From positions 6,291,501 through 6,355,500 of the forward strand of contig CM076277.1 of assembly GCA_038380795.1 (NCBI GenBank): 64,000 nucleotides of DNA, read 5' to 3'. The stretch is from Pyrocephalus nanus. Its lineage: Eukaryota; Chordata; Aves; Passeriformes; Tyrannidae. Position 1 is the stretch's first letter, and every line of letters starts with the position of its first letter. The notes beneath the pieces are model-generated. The model had not been told where the DNA came from. It did not search any database and saw only the letters and a program-made list of their open reading frames with translations. Shown here piece by piece: positions 11,741-23,896 of the stretch. A program made the translations under genes and the position numbers.

Positions 11741-12269
11741 TTTTAGCCAGGGGACTGAGTATGGGGATCTGAATGTAGGTGACACAACACGTGGAATTTA
11801 AAGAGCCAAAACGACTGATCTTTTTTCAGTTGATTTGTGCAGTCTTGCCCCCTTTTCTGATCAGCACAGCCACAGGACTGAAGTCCAGCAGTTCTGTGCT
11901 ACGCAGTGGAAAAAGGTGTGGGAAACTCCCTGGCAGGTGTGGGACCAGGAGCGCTGGAGCGGTGTCACCCTGACACCGTCACAAGGTGACTTCTACCCAC
12001 AGCATCCAGGCCTGTCCCTTTGCTGCAGGTGGGGTGAGCCTGGGGGGCTGGACTGAGGGGCCTCCTGGGGTGGGGTCCCCCAGCCTCACCTCCCTGCCAG
12101 GGAAACGACTGCTGGAAGCCACTGCGGGTGATGGAGGATGGGGACACGCAGATGAGAGAGTAAAATGGCAAAGAGAAAGGTGAGGAAAGGGATGCTGAGA
12201 CAGGGAGGGAAAGGCTTGTTGGGAATTCTTTGCTGGAGCTTGAAGGGGATCCTGATACTAACAGAGAGT
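11741..12269. other. GC-rich non-coding patch
   Basis: From about 11880 to 12200 the base composition rises sharply, with many GGGG and CCCC runs, in an otherwise AT-rich window. It stops at the CR1 fragment starting near 12270. A 133-codon minus-strand frame (11965-12366) exists only because GC-rich DNA has few stops. It runs into the CR1 copy and shows no domain. CpG dinucleotides are few, so it is not a clear CpG island. Confidence 0.5.
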
Positions 12270-12415
12270 AAAGGGTGGTGGAGTCTCCATCCCTGGAGGT
12301 GTCCAAGGAAGGACTGGCTGTGGCACTCAGTGCTCTGGGCTGCCTGACAAGGTGGGGATGGGACATAGGTTGGACTCGATCTTAGAGGGCTTTTCCAGCC
12401 TTAAAAGTGATCAGT
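12270..12415 (+). mobile_element. CR1 LINE 3' end, second subfamily
   Basis: GAGTCTCCATCCCTGGAGGT, then GGCACTCAGTGCTCTGGGCT and GGTTGGACTCGATCTTAGAG followed by GGCTTTTCCAGCC, is the signature of CR1 subfamilies whose end reads TTGGACTCGATGATCT...GGTCTTTTCCAACC. This differs from the GGTCCCTTCCAACCC type elsewhere in the window. It is a 5'-truncated, non-coding remnant. Confidence 0.85.
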
Positions 12416-15400
12416 TCAGTCTCAATCCTTGTTCCTCTCCCATGGTATTTTAAAGGCATGGTTTGATCTGCAGAGGATTCCTTTCCCTAGTCCTGCCCTG
12501 CTCTGTGCAAAACAACCCCACATAACTGGTATTAAGCACCCAGGTCATGACACTCTTTCTGCTCATGTCACAGTTACAGACACAGCATCCATCCCCTCCA
12601 CACAGAGCTGCAGCAGGAGAGACAATGAAACACCCTGCTGCTACCAAAATATCAGCAGCAGTTCAGCTGAACCAGAGAGGGGGGAGGTGGAGATGAAATC
12701 TTCTTTTAATTACATTTAGAAGTGAGAAATTAAAATAGGAAAAATAAAGAAAATCCCTTTTGCTTGGAAACCTGATAGTCAAAGAAATTTATAAGGAGGT
12801 TGTGCTTTCAGTCACCTCCATCTCCATAAATCCATCAGCACTGAAAGGCTGTTCCTGACCTGCACTCACCCTTTTTAATTTAGGCTTCTCGATGGGGATA
12901 TGCTCCTTTAAACATCTACAAGAGCTTCCTCTTCACCTTACCATTCTTATATAAAGGTTTCTGTACAATTAAGGAATTATGAAGGCCCACGTAAATGTGT
13001 TATTGAATTTATTAGCCATATATATCAATACCATTCAAAGGATTTAGCCCTATGTTTCATTCTAAGTATGTGACTGCTTATGTTAGTACAGACATTTAAA
13101 TACTGCTTACAGATAATATTTTCTTAAAAAGAACCCTAAACCTCAGAAAACAAAAACACCCCAAACTTTAAAGTAAAGAAATAAAATAAAACTGTTATTC
13201 TAAAATTTAAATAGAGGATTATTGCATTACAGTACACATTCCTGCTCAGTGAAAGTATTCATTTCAATAGGTACAGTGCAAATATAACCAGAACCTTAAT
13301 CTTCCTCTCTACCACCCTCATCTTATTTCCAAGGTTTCCTCCTCCAGCTTTTTGTTTTCTGGATGGAAACACAAGACAAAATATTTGGCCTGACAACTTC
13401 TTGCAGACAGGTGGCCTCCTCAAGGGGCATCATTGAATTCAAAGAGTCCAAAAAGTGGGGGCATTTGCCCCTGAATTCTCATGTACAGGGTTAGAGGAAA
13501 CAACCTGATTTGTTACTCTCCAAAAGCAACACAAAATTCCCCCATATGTTGGTTCTCAAGTATCACAGGAAAAATTCAAGGTAGTTTTATGAGCCCAAAT
13601 GAATCAGTCAGTCAGTCAAAAAAAAAAAGGTTCAAAATTTGGTGCTGTGAAATTTATTACATTTTAAAATTATATAGCAAATAGGGAGCAGTTTTCTTTT
13701 AGGGTCTTAAAAACTGTTTAAAGTACTTTATGATTCAATAATATAACTATCAGAAGAAAAACCTGATGAGATATTAATCTACCTATTCAGCTATATGTTT
13801 TTAATTTGTAAAACTGCAATCAGAAAAAGAAAGATGGAAATGCAACAGCTACATTGAAGCTGATCAGAAGAATTCTTTCCATAAAGGTTAAAACCAGATA
13901 ATTACTTTCTCAGGAAATCACTAAAATGTCATGATTTTTCTGCTTTGTTTTCAGGGAAGTTTTATTATGCTCCCTTCTTGCCACTTAGCAATGAAACAAA
14001 TGAGGTTAGATGGCAAAGATTATGAAAGAAATTAGCAATAATGAGTCCAGTAACTAAAAACATTAGTAGAGAAAATTGAGTTGACCTTACTTTTATAATT
14101 ATTCATTTTCTTAATTGTTTTTTTTTGGGGGGAATAATTGGAATGAAATTAAATAATACAAAGTACAAGCCTCACATGTGATCATGTGTTTGGCAAAGAT
14201 TAATAACCTTCCCCACCACACAAAGCATTGCCCATTCTGGAGGTCACCTCTGGGCAAATACCTGTTCTGAGCTGTGACCCCTTTCTCTTCTAACCCTTCA
14301 CTGCAGGATTGATACCCCCTTGCTTCCCACCAGCCATCAAAGGCCTGTAAAATTGAATATTTTATATGTGCAGTCATCAATCAGGAGCTTGGGAGGTGGA
14401 TTTAAAGGATATTCACTGTAGTGTCTCTCTGGTTCTGCAACGAGCTACAAAACAGTGTGTTTTTTGGCCAATTCTTTTCAACTACATCAGTGGAGCAAAG
14501 TGAAAGTTTACCACCTTATCAGAGCTGTTCCCTAGTGGACTCCTTAGGTAAATGTGGGGAATTTTATCCTCTCCTGGTAAATAATAGATCTGTCCCACCA
14601 CAGCCTGGGGAAAGACTGAAGGGCAGCAAGTGCCACCCTACACCCACTGGTGTTTGCAGAACCCATTCCTGTGTTATCAAGTGAAACATTACATTTAGTT
14701 CAGTCAGTTAACAGAAGATAAAACCTGAATACTTCTCAAGTTCAGGGTTACAGCCCCTAATATTTATACAGCAGACAACTTTGACGTCCAAATCTGAGCC
14801 TCAGTGTGTGTGATACCAATCCCTCTCACCTCCTGAGCATTTCTTTTCAGAACTGCATTCCCCAAGATGAATATCAGACCACCCAGAATTCCATGGAACA
14901 CACAATTTTACAACAAAGGGAACAAGGGCTCTTGTGAAATCGGATAAAATCTTGCAGAGCATTAAAATGCTGAAAGCAAAACTCAAGGAAACCTTCCCTT
15001 CAGAACCAGATGAATCTCTGCCTTCTCCCTTTTGTTCTTTACCTTCCTCCATCTTTGAGATACAGGGTTTGCAGGTGGTTGACATTAAGAAATTAAAGTC
15101 TCCAAATACTCATACACTACTATTATTGCCAATGCCTTGTAAATGAGAATCCAGAGTAAAGCAGCTGAGAGATGCACTCTCAGGTGACACACAAATCTAC
15201 AGCTGAGCAAAAAAAATCAAAGTTAGAGCTCCCAGACCTATCCTTCAGCTCCAGGATTGCCTCAAAAAAATTCCAAAAGGGTTAAGGGCTTTTTTGAGTG
15301 AACAGATCAGACGCTGAGCCAACCTGTTTGGAATCTCAAGCTGGTACCCAGGTTGGGGGTGTGTGTGTTTTTTTCCTGAGTTTTATTGGGAACTGCCGTG

Positions 15401-17429
15401 TTGATGCAGATTCAGCATCAGCAAAGCAGATCCCAGCTCACTCCTGTGAATTAAATCCCAGTTTCATACAGCTCTTGTCCCGTGTTTAAATTCAATTTAA
15501 AAAGCAGTTCTAGCAGGTGAAGTGATTGCTGCTGTGCTGAGGTACACGGTGTGGTTGATGCATTACCTCACACTAAGTTCCAAATGGGGAGGTGGGAATT
15601 GGTGCACTCCCTCTCCAATTATTCCTCCTGCAGAAACACACAGAGCTCAGCAAAGGGACGTGTCCCAAACTTGCCATGGACAAACAAACTTAATAGTAGA
15701 GAAGATGTAAAGGTAAAAAGTGGCCTCCTGCACACTCAGGTTATTTCCTTTATCAACAGACCTAAAAACTGATTTTTTTTTTCCTTAAAAACTAAACTTG
15801 CAACATAAAAAACAATACCTGGTTTACACTGACATAACTTGTAGCATCATTTGAATAAAATAATGAAAACAGTATCCCGTGGCACTCAACCATGCCCAGC
15901 CCAGAAGTTTTCTTTTTCTAAATAGTTCCTTAATTTTAAAATTGTCTACATCTAAATCCATATGTGCAGTTCCAAGGTAGTCCCTTATCTTTCTGTGATT
16001 ATTTCCCGTTATGAATTTATAAACACACAGAAATTTAACAAATATAAACCATGTTCTTTAAACAAGTATTACATGCTGTCTGCTGATAGCAAACTCATGA
16101 AGTCTCATTAAAAAATGTGTTAAAGCTGTATTTGTCCATTCCTATTTATTATAATTTTAAAAAGGGAGAAAAATACATTTTAGCCATATTTCCTATGAGT
16201 TCATAACACCCTGGCCCATAACATTTGTGGATTTCATTCAGTTCATTTAGAATGATTTCTAACACACAGGCACCAAGTTAAGGACTGCAAGGAATCCAAA
16301 TGATCAGCAGGCATGCAAGATTTCTCAAGAGACAGCTTTCAAACATCATATGAGGTATATTTTCCTTTAGGAATTGTACATTAAAAAAAATGAGATCTAA
16401 CGGCTTCATATTTCTCCAAAGAAGACAGGCTTACTCATGTTGGGAAATCAGTTGACTCACTTCTCCCCAAAAGGGCAGGTTCTGCTCTCTGCAGAAATTC
16501 AATCTCAGGCCAAACTGCAGCACTTCAACCAATTTCAGTAGCTCCAAGCCCAGCAGGACCAGAGCCAGGAGAACGTGGCTCAAACCCATCTCAGACATAT
16601 TTAGCATTCCCTCCCCTTCCTTCTCTCCCTTACAACACTGTGCCAACCTGTTTCCCTCCGGGCACAGGATGGCACAGACCCTCCAGAGCTGCTGCCCATT
16701 ATCTTTGCTTGAGCAGTGGGAAGGACGGAGGAAGAAGAGGAGGACACAACAGCAGACACGCCTGCGCTGGCAAGTGCTGGCAAGGCTGAAACAGCTCCCA
16801 AAATATACACTGGAGCAGTAAGAGTTTTAAAATAATGGGTTTTGTCCATTCACCTTTGCCCAACACATGACTTCCCAACTCTCTCTCCTCCTCTGTGCCA
16901 TCTCCCTTGTGGCTCCCCTTCCTAAATTTCAGGTTTTGTCCCTTGCTGGCTGACTCTGCTTTCTCCTGCCCCCATCAGCAGCCCCACCTACTTTTCTGCC
17001 TCTCTTTGTTCCATTCGTCTGTAAAGCACAAACCCAGGTCTCATAAATCCTCTATCTCTGCTCCTTCTTTATATCTAATGGCATTCCTTTCCTTTCACCA
17101 TTTCATGTTCCCCAGCAACACAGGGCTCTTGCCCAGTCCCACTCATGAGCACGTTGGCCATTCCATTTGCTGTTATTCTTTAATGTTCTTTCTTTCCACC
17201 CATAATTTGAGTGGTTTCCTCCTCCCCTCCAGCATTAGGTTTACAACTTTTAACAGTCAGCTTAGTGCATAAGAAAATTGCTGTTGTCTGGGGGCTGGAA
17301 CAGAAATTGAAGGGAACAGATATCACTGGTTTTATTCTCGGTAAATCAGAATTACCCTGCAAGCTTTATTACAAGGGATCACAATTAACCTTTTATTAAT
17401 CAACCTTTATAAAGAACATATCTTCATTT
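12416..17429. other. Unique non-coding sequence, no gene seen
   Basis: Five kilobases with no recognised transposon or gene. It includes a short (TCAG)n run followed by poly(A) at 13604-13628. The stretch from about 16440 to 17250 is pyrimidine-rich, and its 125-codon frame at 16895-17272 follows that composition bias and has no domain. Many short TAAT-containing AT-rich patches lie between 13000 and 14100. Confidence 0.65.
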
Positions 17430-17880
17430 TCCAAATGAAGGGAAACGCTTCACTCAGTCCCCAGGATTGATTTACAACCAGTAATGCTGTGGACTCAACA
17501 ATCAGAGATTGCTGACTACTGAGAACAATGAACTTGTTAGTTAACAGAATTAACAGTGCGTTGTTTAACTATAATGACAGCAATAAAACAGGAGATGTGA
17601 AGTTGATACAGTCACAACTGAATCATAATGGATGAGATATTTACGGCAAAGCTGTTAAAACATTGAATAAAATATGGGAAGAGCAAAAGCAGATGTGATT
17701 TTATTCTTCAGAGCTGAAGCTTGTAAAGTATGAGATAGCATGAGTAATAATCACAGGTTCTAGTTCACAATGCATTAATAAATATTGATATGGTGCCAGT
17801 GCTGAAACTTTCCAGATACCGAAATAAAGTGAGAAAGCATGCTCTTGCATTATGGATTGCTAAGTTTAAATTGTAAGGCC
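17430..17880. promoter_or_regulatory. Candidate conserved non-coding element
   Basis: Non-repetitive AT-rich block with clustered motif-like words. GTTAACAGAATTAAC (17540-17554) is an inverted pair of GTTAA half-sites resembling a loose HNF1-type site. AACAATGAAC nearby is SOX-like, and CATTAATAAATATTGATATG occurs near 17772. No frame, simple repeat or transposon lies inside. Regulatory function is inference. Confidence 0.3.
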
Positions 17881-18971
17881 CACATGGCAATCTCTTCATT
17901 ATGATATTACACCCCCCTACACTATCTCACACACACACACCTCTTTATTTAGGGCCCCAACCAGCACTCTGTTTGCCAGTCACCAGTGTTACAGCTCCCA
18001 CTGCTGCAGGTACATCCCCCAGAGCACCACTGACAGGATGGAGCACAGAAGGGCTCTTTATCTATTTTAGGGCAGAGTTATCCACCCAGGCTACAATGGT
18101 TTGGGAGGAGAGTTTGCGCAGATCCAGCTGACTCTGCTCTGGAGCGTATGAGGCATTGCTGGTGGTGGGATTCCAGGGGAAAGGGCTGATGGCCTACCCT
18201 GGGTAGCAACACTCCAGCTCCTCCAGCCCAGCCCTAAAGCATCTCCTTCTACGATCCTACATAGCTACTGATGACACCCTTTTTTTTTCCACAGGGGTGG
18301 TATTTCTAGCTCAAATAATAACCACAACCTGCTCAGATATCAGGCTTTCTGGCTGCAGTTTCACACACAAGTTAAGGTGGTGTTAAAGCCAACATAAAGC
18401 TAAAGAAGAAAAAAGAAATTACTGTGAATCTGAATCAGTTTCCCTCGTACCTGCTCAGACACATTTGTGCTGGCACAGCCCCTGCCAGCTAATGCCCGTT
18501 TGCATCCATAAAACGCTCCACAAGTCTGCACAGACCTTCTTGTTTTGTTTTACTGCAAATGCATTAATCAGCCTAAATTACTGTTTCTGCATGACTAAAG
18601 GACAGGCACAAACCAACATTTTCTCCTTCCCACTGATTCTATCAAAGCCACTTGCTCCCCTTCGTCCCCTCCAGTCTCAGAGAACGTGGAATGTGCTGCA
18701 GCGAGTTCACATCCCGCGTGGGGATCACCCACTGCACGTGCTCCCCTCGAGCTCAGCAGTGAGTGAGGGCTACACAAATTACCTGGTATTGTACATCACA
18801 TATTGCAGAGACACAGAGCACTGGAATTTCTCCACTCTCTGATTAGTACTCTGAAAGTGGATGGCAAGCATTTACTGCTGTGCGTGCCATCATCTCTGTG
18901 AAATGGCATAATTACATATTATTTGATTAATTTTCTAGAGATTTCCAGCCTAAACTCCTGGGAAAGGGAGG
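17881..18971. other. Unique non-coding sequence
   Basis: Contains a small (CA)n at 17928-17941. The 125-codon frame at 18465-18842 overlaps another frame on the opposite strand and has no domain. No transposon is recognised. Confidence 0.65.
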
Positions 18972-18998
18972 ATATATATATATATACACACACACACA
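18972..18998. repeat. Compound (TA)n(CA)n microsatellite
   Basis: About 7 TA units pass directly into about 6 CA units. This is a likely length-polymorphic locus and directly abuts the hairpin at 18998-19020. Confidence 0.95.
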
Positions 18999-19020
18999 TC
19001 CATTCTTTCCCAGAATGGAT
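18998..19020. repeat. Perfect 9-bp inverted repeat, 5-nt loop
   Basis: ATCCATTCT (18998-19006), loop TTCCC, then AGAATGGAT (19012-19020). A tight hairpin directly following the (TA)n(CA)n microsatellite. Confidence 0.9.
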
Positions 19021-20123
19021 ATAATCTCCCTGTGACTTACTACTATATACTATTTTTCATTAATCATCAATCTAAATCTCAAAAGAAAGAAACCATAACA
19101 CCAAACCTCACTTCTCTGAATTAAAAACCTTCTCAAAGGATGTAATTTTCTAATTCCAACCATGATGCAGATTTACACTGGAACAACTTTATTGTGGCTG
19201 GTCAGATATAAGGAATGTACTGAAGAGCCAAGAGCTCGCTTCTGGCCTGGGACTCTCCTGCAGTTCTAATCAGCCTGATTTAGAACGAAGGGGAGGAGGA
19301 ATGGAATGGAGCTCTAAATAGAACTAATTTCTGTACTATTCCATGTAATTTATTCTACACATGACTGTTGTTCCTACAGTGTGGAGCCATCAGATGTGGA
19401 TTCTGAAAACAAGGACAAGTCTGAGGGGATCCCACTGGCTTGCTCCCACACCTCAAACCCCCAGAATCTCTAACATCAGACCCTCCTCAACACACTCAGA
19501 AAACATCCCCACCCACTCTCCTTTATTCTGTCAGGAATTCAGAGTCCCAGTTCAGACAGGAGACTGCAGCTGCCATCATAACACTTCCCTGCTGGCACTG
19601 TCAGCTCTCAGACCTGCTCCTTAGGGTCCAGGAATGCTGGTTTGAGCACCTTGCCCATCCCTGACCAGAAAGTCTCTCTGGCGTAGATGCTGGCTCTTAG
19701 ACTCAAAACTTTCTGTACTGAATGCCTCTCTAACCAAGCAGCTACTACTAATTTTAATCTTCTTAGAGGTGATAATTCCACAGCCCTGGCAAGGCAGCTC
19801 AGTCCAATTCAAAAAGTCTTCCTTTCACCTGACATGAGGCCCTGGAAAAACAACCTTTAGAGTAGAAATCTCCTCTTCCAAGAGTGGGATCTTGCAGCCA
19901 GATTTTTTCTTCCCCACACCCTGCTGCAGTCCCTGACTTTCTAAATTCCATCTCAGTACCTTTGGGATGAACGACAGATGAGGTTCTTTGACAACAGAGG
20001 TCTCAAGCCTTTCAGGAAGGATAGTTCTTTTTACAGAGCTTAGGATACCTAAGCATCTGCTCTGATGAAGGTCTTTGGTTGCTTGGAGCACAAAAAAACA
20101 ATAAAAATTTCTCAGTGGCAACT
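19021..20123. other. Unique non-coding sequence
   Basis: No recognised repeat or gene. Overlapping frames up to 98 codons, with no domain, on both strands. Confidence 0.65.
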
Positions 20124-20235
20124 CAGAATCACAGAATCATTAAATTTGGGAAAAAACCTCTGAGGTCATCAGGTCCAACCTTTGGCCTAATGAAACCATT
20201 CCCACTAAACCAAACACAAACGTTCATGAAACAGC
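20124..20235 (-). mobile_element. CR1 LINE 3' end, diverged
   Basis: Read on the plus strand, the copy opens with CAGAATCACAGAATCATTAA, the complement of a CR1 terminus. AACCTCTGAGGTCATCAGG, TCCAACC and CCCACTAAACCA follow. This is the layout of subfamilies that have 'CACTAAACCATGTCCC' in the complement. The far boundary is vague because of divergence. Confidence 0.8.
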
Positions 20236-22127
20236 CTTAATAAAAAGCACTTGACTGATGGTACAGCAAGATCCACACCAAAGCAATGAAACATGCACAA
20301 ATTGGCATCTGATGTGAAGTGGCACCAGTCCCCTGCACCCAAATTATCTGCAGCGACTTGAGTGAGCTAAGGATGGAGCCCTGAGACTTTTAGTCTGGCC
20401 TAAGGCTGGAAATTCTGCAGTGCAAGAGGGAAATTAGGCCTGATGTTCACGATTTCTTCAGTTGTATCTGCAATTCAGGTGATTGCTTTCAAATATCTTT
20501 TCATTGTCATCTGAAAGCAGAGGACCCAAACCCAGAGAATCCAAGGGTGCCTGTTACAGCACTTCACGTTCACTCGTGAGCAGATTTGAAAACAAAACAC
20601 TATAATCTGCTCTGAAAACATCCCAATTGCTTCCCCAGATCTTCCTTGAGGCTCTTCACATCTTTAATGTGATTAGTCTGACCCACACCTCTTCAGAATC
20701 AATGCTGTTATTGATGTTAAACTGCAGTGGCTGATTTAGATTCCTATGACATATGGACTCCTGTCCACCAGGTACTCAGCTGCAACCACTGAACTCATTC
20801 CACTTAGATCTCAGCTCCAAATAGAGTATTAGGGATAAACGGTCAGTGCTTTAATGGTCATTTCACACTTCATCATCAACTCATCCATTCTCTGCATGTG
20901 CCACTTAAGTCTTCCATTCTGTTCCCTCAAATATATCATAGCGAAAATGAACATGACAAAACAAATGTTGAAAAAAGCAACCTTTGCTTGTTGTTGGTGG
21001 GTTTTTTTCCCCTCTAACTAAATGGCGAATTGTCCCATTATACTCATTTCCTGCAAAATATGTGTCTCCAGGACCTTCAGTGCAGCAAAGCAAAGCACTG
21101 CCACAGTCATCTTCTGTGTGGAATGCTTCTGTTTTACATACTGACACGCATTTTAACATGAAAAAGGTCAGAGATGGAAACAGCACAGCTTGTTGCTGTG
21201 ACAGCAGACATTTAACAGAAAGACTTCTGGACACACTACAGTTTAAAATAATTTAGTAAAATAATTGCCATGATTGATTTTTTAGGTCCCCGAGTTCATA
21301 CCACACACTTTTGTGTGACAACTCCCTTCAGTGCTGTTTTTTTCTTTCTTCTATTTTTTTTTTCTCTCCAGCAATGACAAGAAATGCATTTCAAATAAGT
21401 TCTGCGTTGTTGTCAAAGTTTGATCAGATTCACAAACTCCACCATCATTTGTTTCCTAGGACCAGTCTGAGGAGCTGTTGCCAATCTTTGTCCAACATTG
21501 GAAGCATGAGGCCAGCGGGAAATCACCCTGTTAAATGAACTTTTGAGAGCCTGCCCTTCTCAGCCCACTTTGTAAGGAATGCAGCACTTGCTTTTGCTGC
21601 AAACACAGGCATTGCTACAGCAGTGGCCACACCAGGACTGCAGGGTACCTCTGCCCCAGAAAATAATTAGTGTAGTTATTACAAATGAAAGCCAGAAAGG
21701 ATTATGTTTGAGGGAGAAAAGGAACGGTGAGACACCAGAGAAACAAGCAAAGCTGTTGAACTTGGGAGAAGCACGAAGTCCATCCCATATAATACTTGTT
21801 AAAGCTAATTTAGGCACAACAGAACCTACAAAACTGTCACACAGGGTTATAAGCAAGACTTGCTCCACAGACAATGGAGGAAAGCAGAGATGTCTCATGA
21901 CAGTTCAGTGCCCTTGTGAACAAACATCAGCTGATCTTTGGAGAGTGATTTGGTGCAATCCCAGAAGGAAACCACCTAAATGTACTGCAGGAAATATGGG
22001 TACAGTGATTATATCAAGGGCATAATATGGCACATATATAATGATTCAGTGCTGCAAGGTAGATTTCACAATGACTGCTCAGAAAGCCCAGTCCTTTCCA
22101 AGGGGGGAATTAGAAGAGATTATGAAA
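20236..22127. other. Unique non-coding sequence
   Basis: Holds the second-longest frame of the window (148 codons, plus, 21579-22025), which is overlapped antisense by a 112-codon frame. It has no recognisable domain, no signal peptide and no flanking splice or promoter logic. I regard both as chance frames. Confidence 0.6.
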
Positions 22128-22163
22128 TTTAGGATGAATGTGTAGTAGAGTATTCATCCTAAA
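22128..22163. repeat. Perfect 12-bp inverted repeat, 12-nt loop
   Basis: TTTAGGATGAAT (22128-22139) pairs exactly with ATTCATCCTAAA (22152-22163). The loop is GTGTAGTAGAGT. No transposon is recognised around it. Confidence 0.9.
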
Positions 22164-23654
22164 AGCAGGAGAGGTTGTTTCTAGTCCAGGCCAACAAGAG
22201 GGTTAAAAGCTCCCCTTTCCAGAGGTGTCTGATTGTCAAAGCCTGAGCTTTAGGCTTTATTCACATCTATCCTCACTCTTTGTCTTTAAAACCACCTGGG
22301 TTGGGAGCAAGATGGCCAGCTTTACTTTGGCATGGTCTGATTATTAACCTACCGTAATAAGCTCTGTCCCTTGCACACAATTATTTTAAAAAATCATGTT
22401 TGGTCTGAGTCATAGTCCTGATGAAGGCAGCAAAAAGGAATCACACAGTAGAAAATAAAAAAATGGGGAACTTTAAAAAAAACCCACAACACAAAAGATC
22501 TTCGGGAAAAAGTAAACAAGATTCATTGAGCACAATGTGCAGAGGAATTAGAAATCTAAACACAGGTCATAGCACAGATCTCCATTAGAAAGAAATCAAA
22601 AGGGATTTTGTTTTCATTTTTAAGTGTAGAAATCATATTTGTTAAAAATAAAATCTCTATTGTGATCTCCAGTCTGGACCTAAGAAATTAGATGTTTTAC
22701 TTAAACATAATTTTCTTCAAGGATAATTCAGTAAAATTCTAAGTAGATGTATATTAAAAAAATAAATAAATATTTGAGTTTCACTTTTCTTAAGCAGAAC
22801 ATGTTGGCTCACAATGGCCAAATACTGCTCATGCAGATCCACATGAAATAAAATGGTACAGGAATGCCAAAGATGGCCAAAACTGCTCTCAAGCCTCGTG
22901 CAGGTTTGTGGGTTTTTTTTTTTCAGAGGACAAAAAGCTTTAAAAATAGATTTTTAGGTCATAATTAAAACTACTGTTTTAAAAACAGCTGTAACAGTAG
23001 ATGAAGTAGATTCACTATAAATAAAACTTATTTTGAGATATATCTAAATTAAAATCCCAGGTCCTGCTGTCGATGTCAGGACTTCAAAGGATGAGAACAC
23101 CAGCTCTGGAGTTTGCAGCTCTGTCTCTGCTGCACCCACAGCCTGCAAAAACCAGACTTCAAAACAACACAGGAAGAGTGGTCTGCACAGAGACTTTTCT
23201 TCCAACCATGAGATCATCAAATAACACAATCCATCCTTCTGCTTTACAAACATCAGCCTCAGCTGTGGAAAGCATTTATGTGGCTAAAGGAAAGTGGGAG
23301 GTAATGTCCTTTTCTGAACAGAGAGGATTCCTTGAGGAGGGTTTACATGAGAGTCTAGACTAATAGTGACATTTGATTTTACCTTCTTATACTTGTGCTA
23401 GTCATCTCATATATGGGTTGGAGGGACATTCTCTCTTCCCCAGTCCTCCTGATTTGATGTGATGAGGGACATGATGGATCAGTCCTTTCCTTGACACCAG
23501 GGGTCTGTATCCCTCCCTGTCCTCCTCTCTGTTCCTCTGCTTGTCCCTGACTGTGCCACTTCTGTCCCAGAATCTCAGTGTCCCACACAAGAGTGGGAAT
23601 ATCACTGAGCACATATATCAGTGTATATATACAGGAGTATATGTGGGATCAAAC
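22164..23654. other. Unique non-coding sequence
   Basis: AT-rich from 22380 to 23060, with several A and T runs of 8-11 nt (e.g. 22913-22923). No gene or transposon is recognised. Confidence 0.65.
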
Positions 23655-23896
23655 CCGAAGAGGAAAAATTTAGGTGAGATGTTGGGAAGGAAATTTTCCC
23701 TGTGAGGGTGGGGAGGCCCTGGCATGGGCTGCCCAGAGAAGCTGTGGCTGCCCCATCCCTGGAAGTGTCCAAGGCCAGGTTGGATGGGGTTTGGAGCAAC
23801 CTGGGCTAATGGAAGGTGTCCCTGCCCATGGCAGGGGGTGGAACTGGACTGTGTTTAAGGTCCCTTCCAACCCAACCCATCCTGTGATTCTGTTGT
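23655..23896 (+). mobile_element. CR1 LINE 3' end, well preserved
   Basis: About 240 bp. It runs from GATGTTGGGAAGGAAATTTT through CTGTGAGGGTGGGGAGGCC, the CTGTGGCTGCCCC core, AGGTTGGATGGGGTTTGGAG and CCATGGCAGGGGGTGGAACT. It ends CCCATCCTGTGATTCTGTTG. It differs little from the copies at 30.5 and 32.2 kb, so it is comparatively young. Frames that cross it (e.g. 23674-24030) are repeat-derived. Confidence 0.95.

Noticed and set aside
16895..17272. 125-codon Ser/Pro/Phe-rich frame as a secreted protein
   Set aside because: It follows a pyrimidine-rich composition bias of the plus strand and shows no domain or exon boundaries.
21579..22025. 148-codon plus-strand frame as a gene
   Set aside because: Overlapped antisense by a 112-codon frame, and no family resemblance or low-complexity structure suggesting a real protein.
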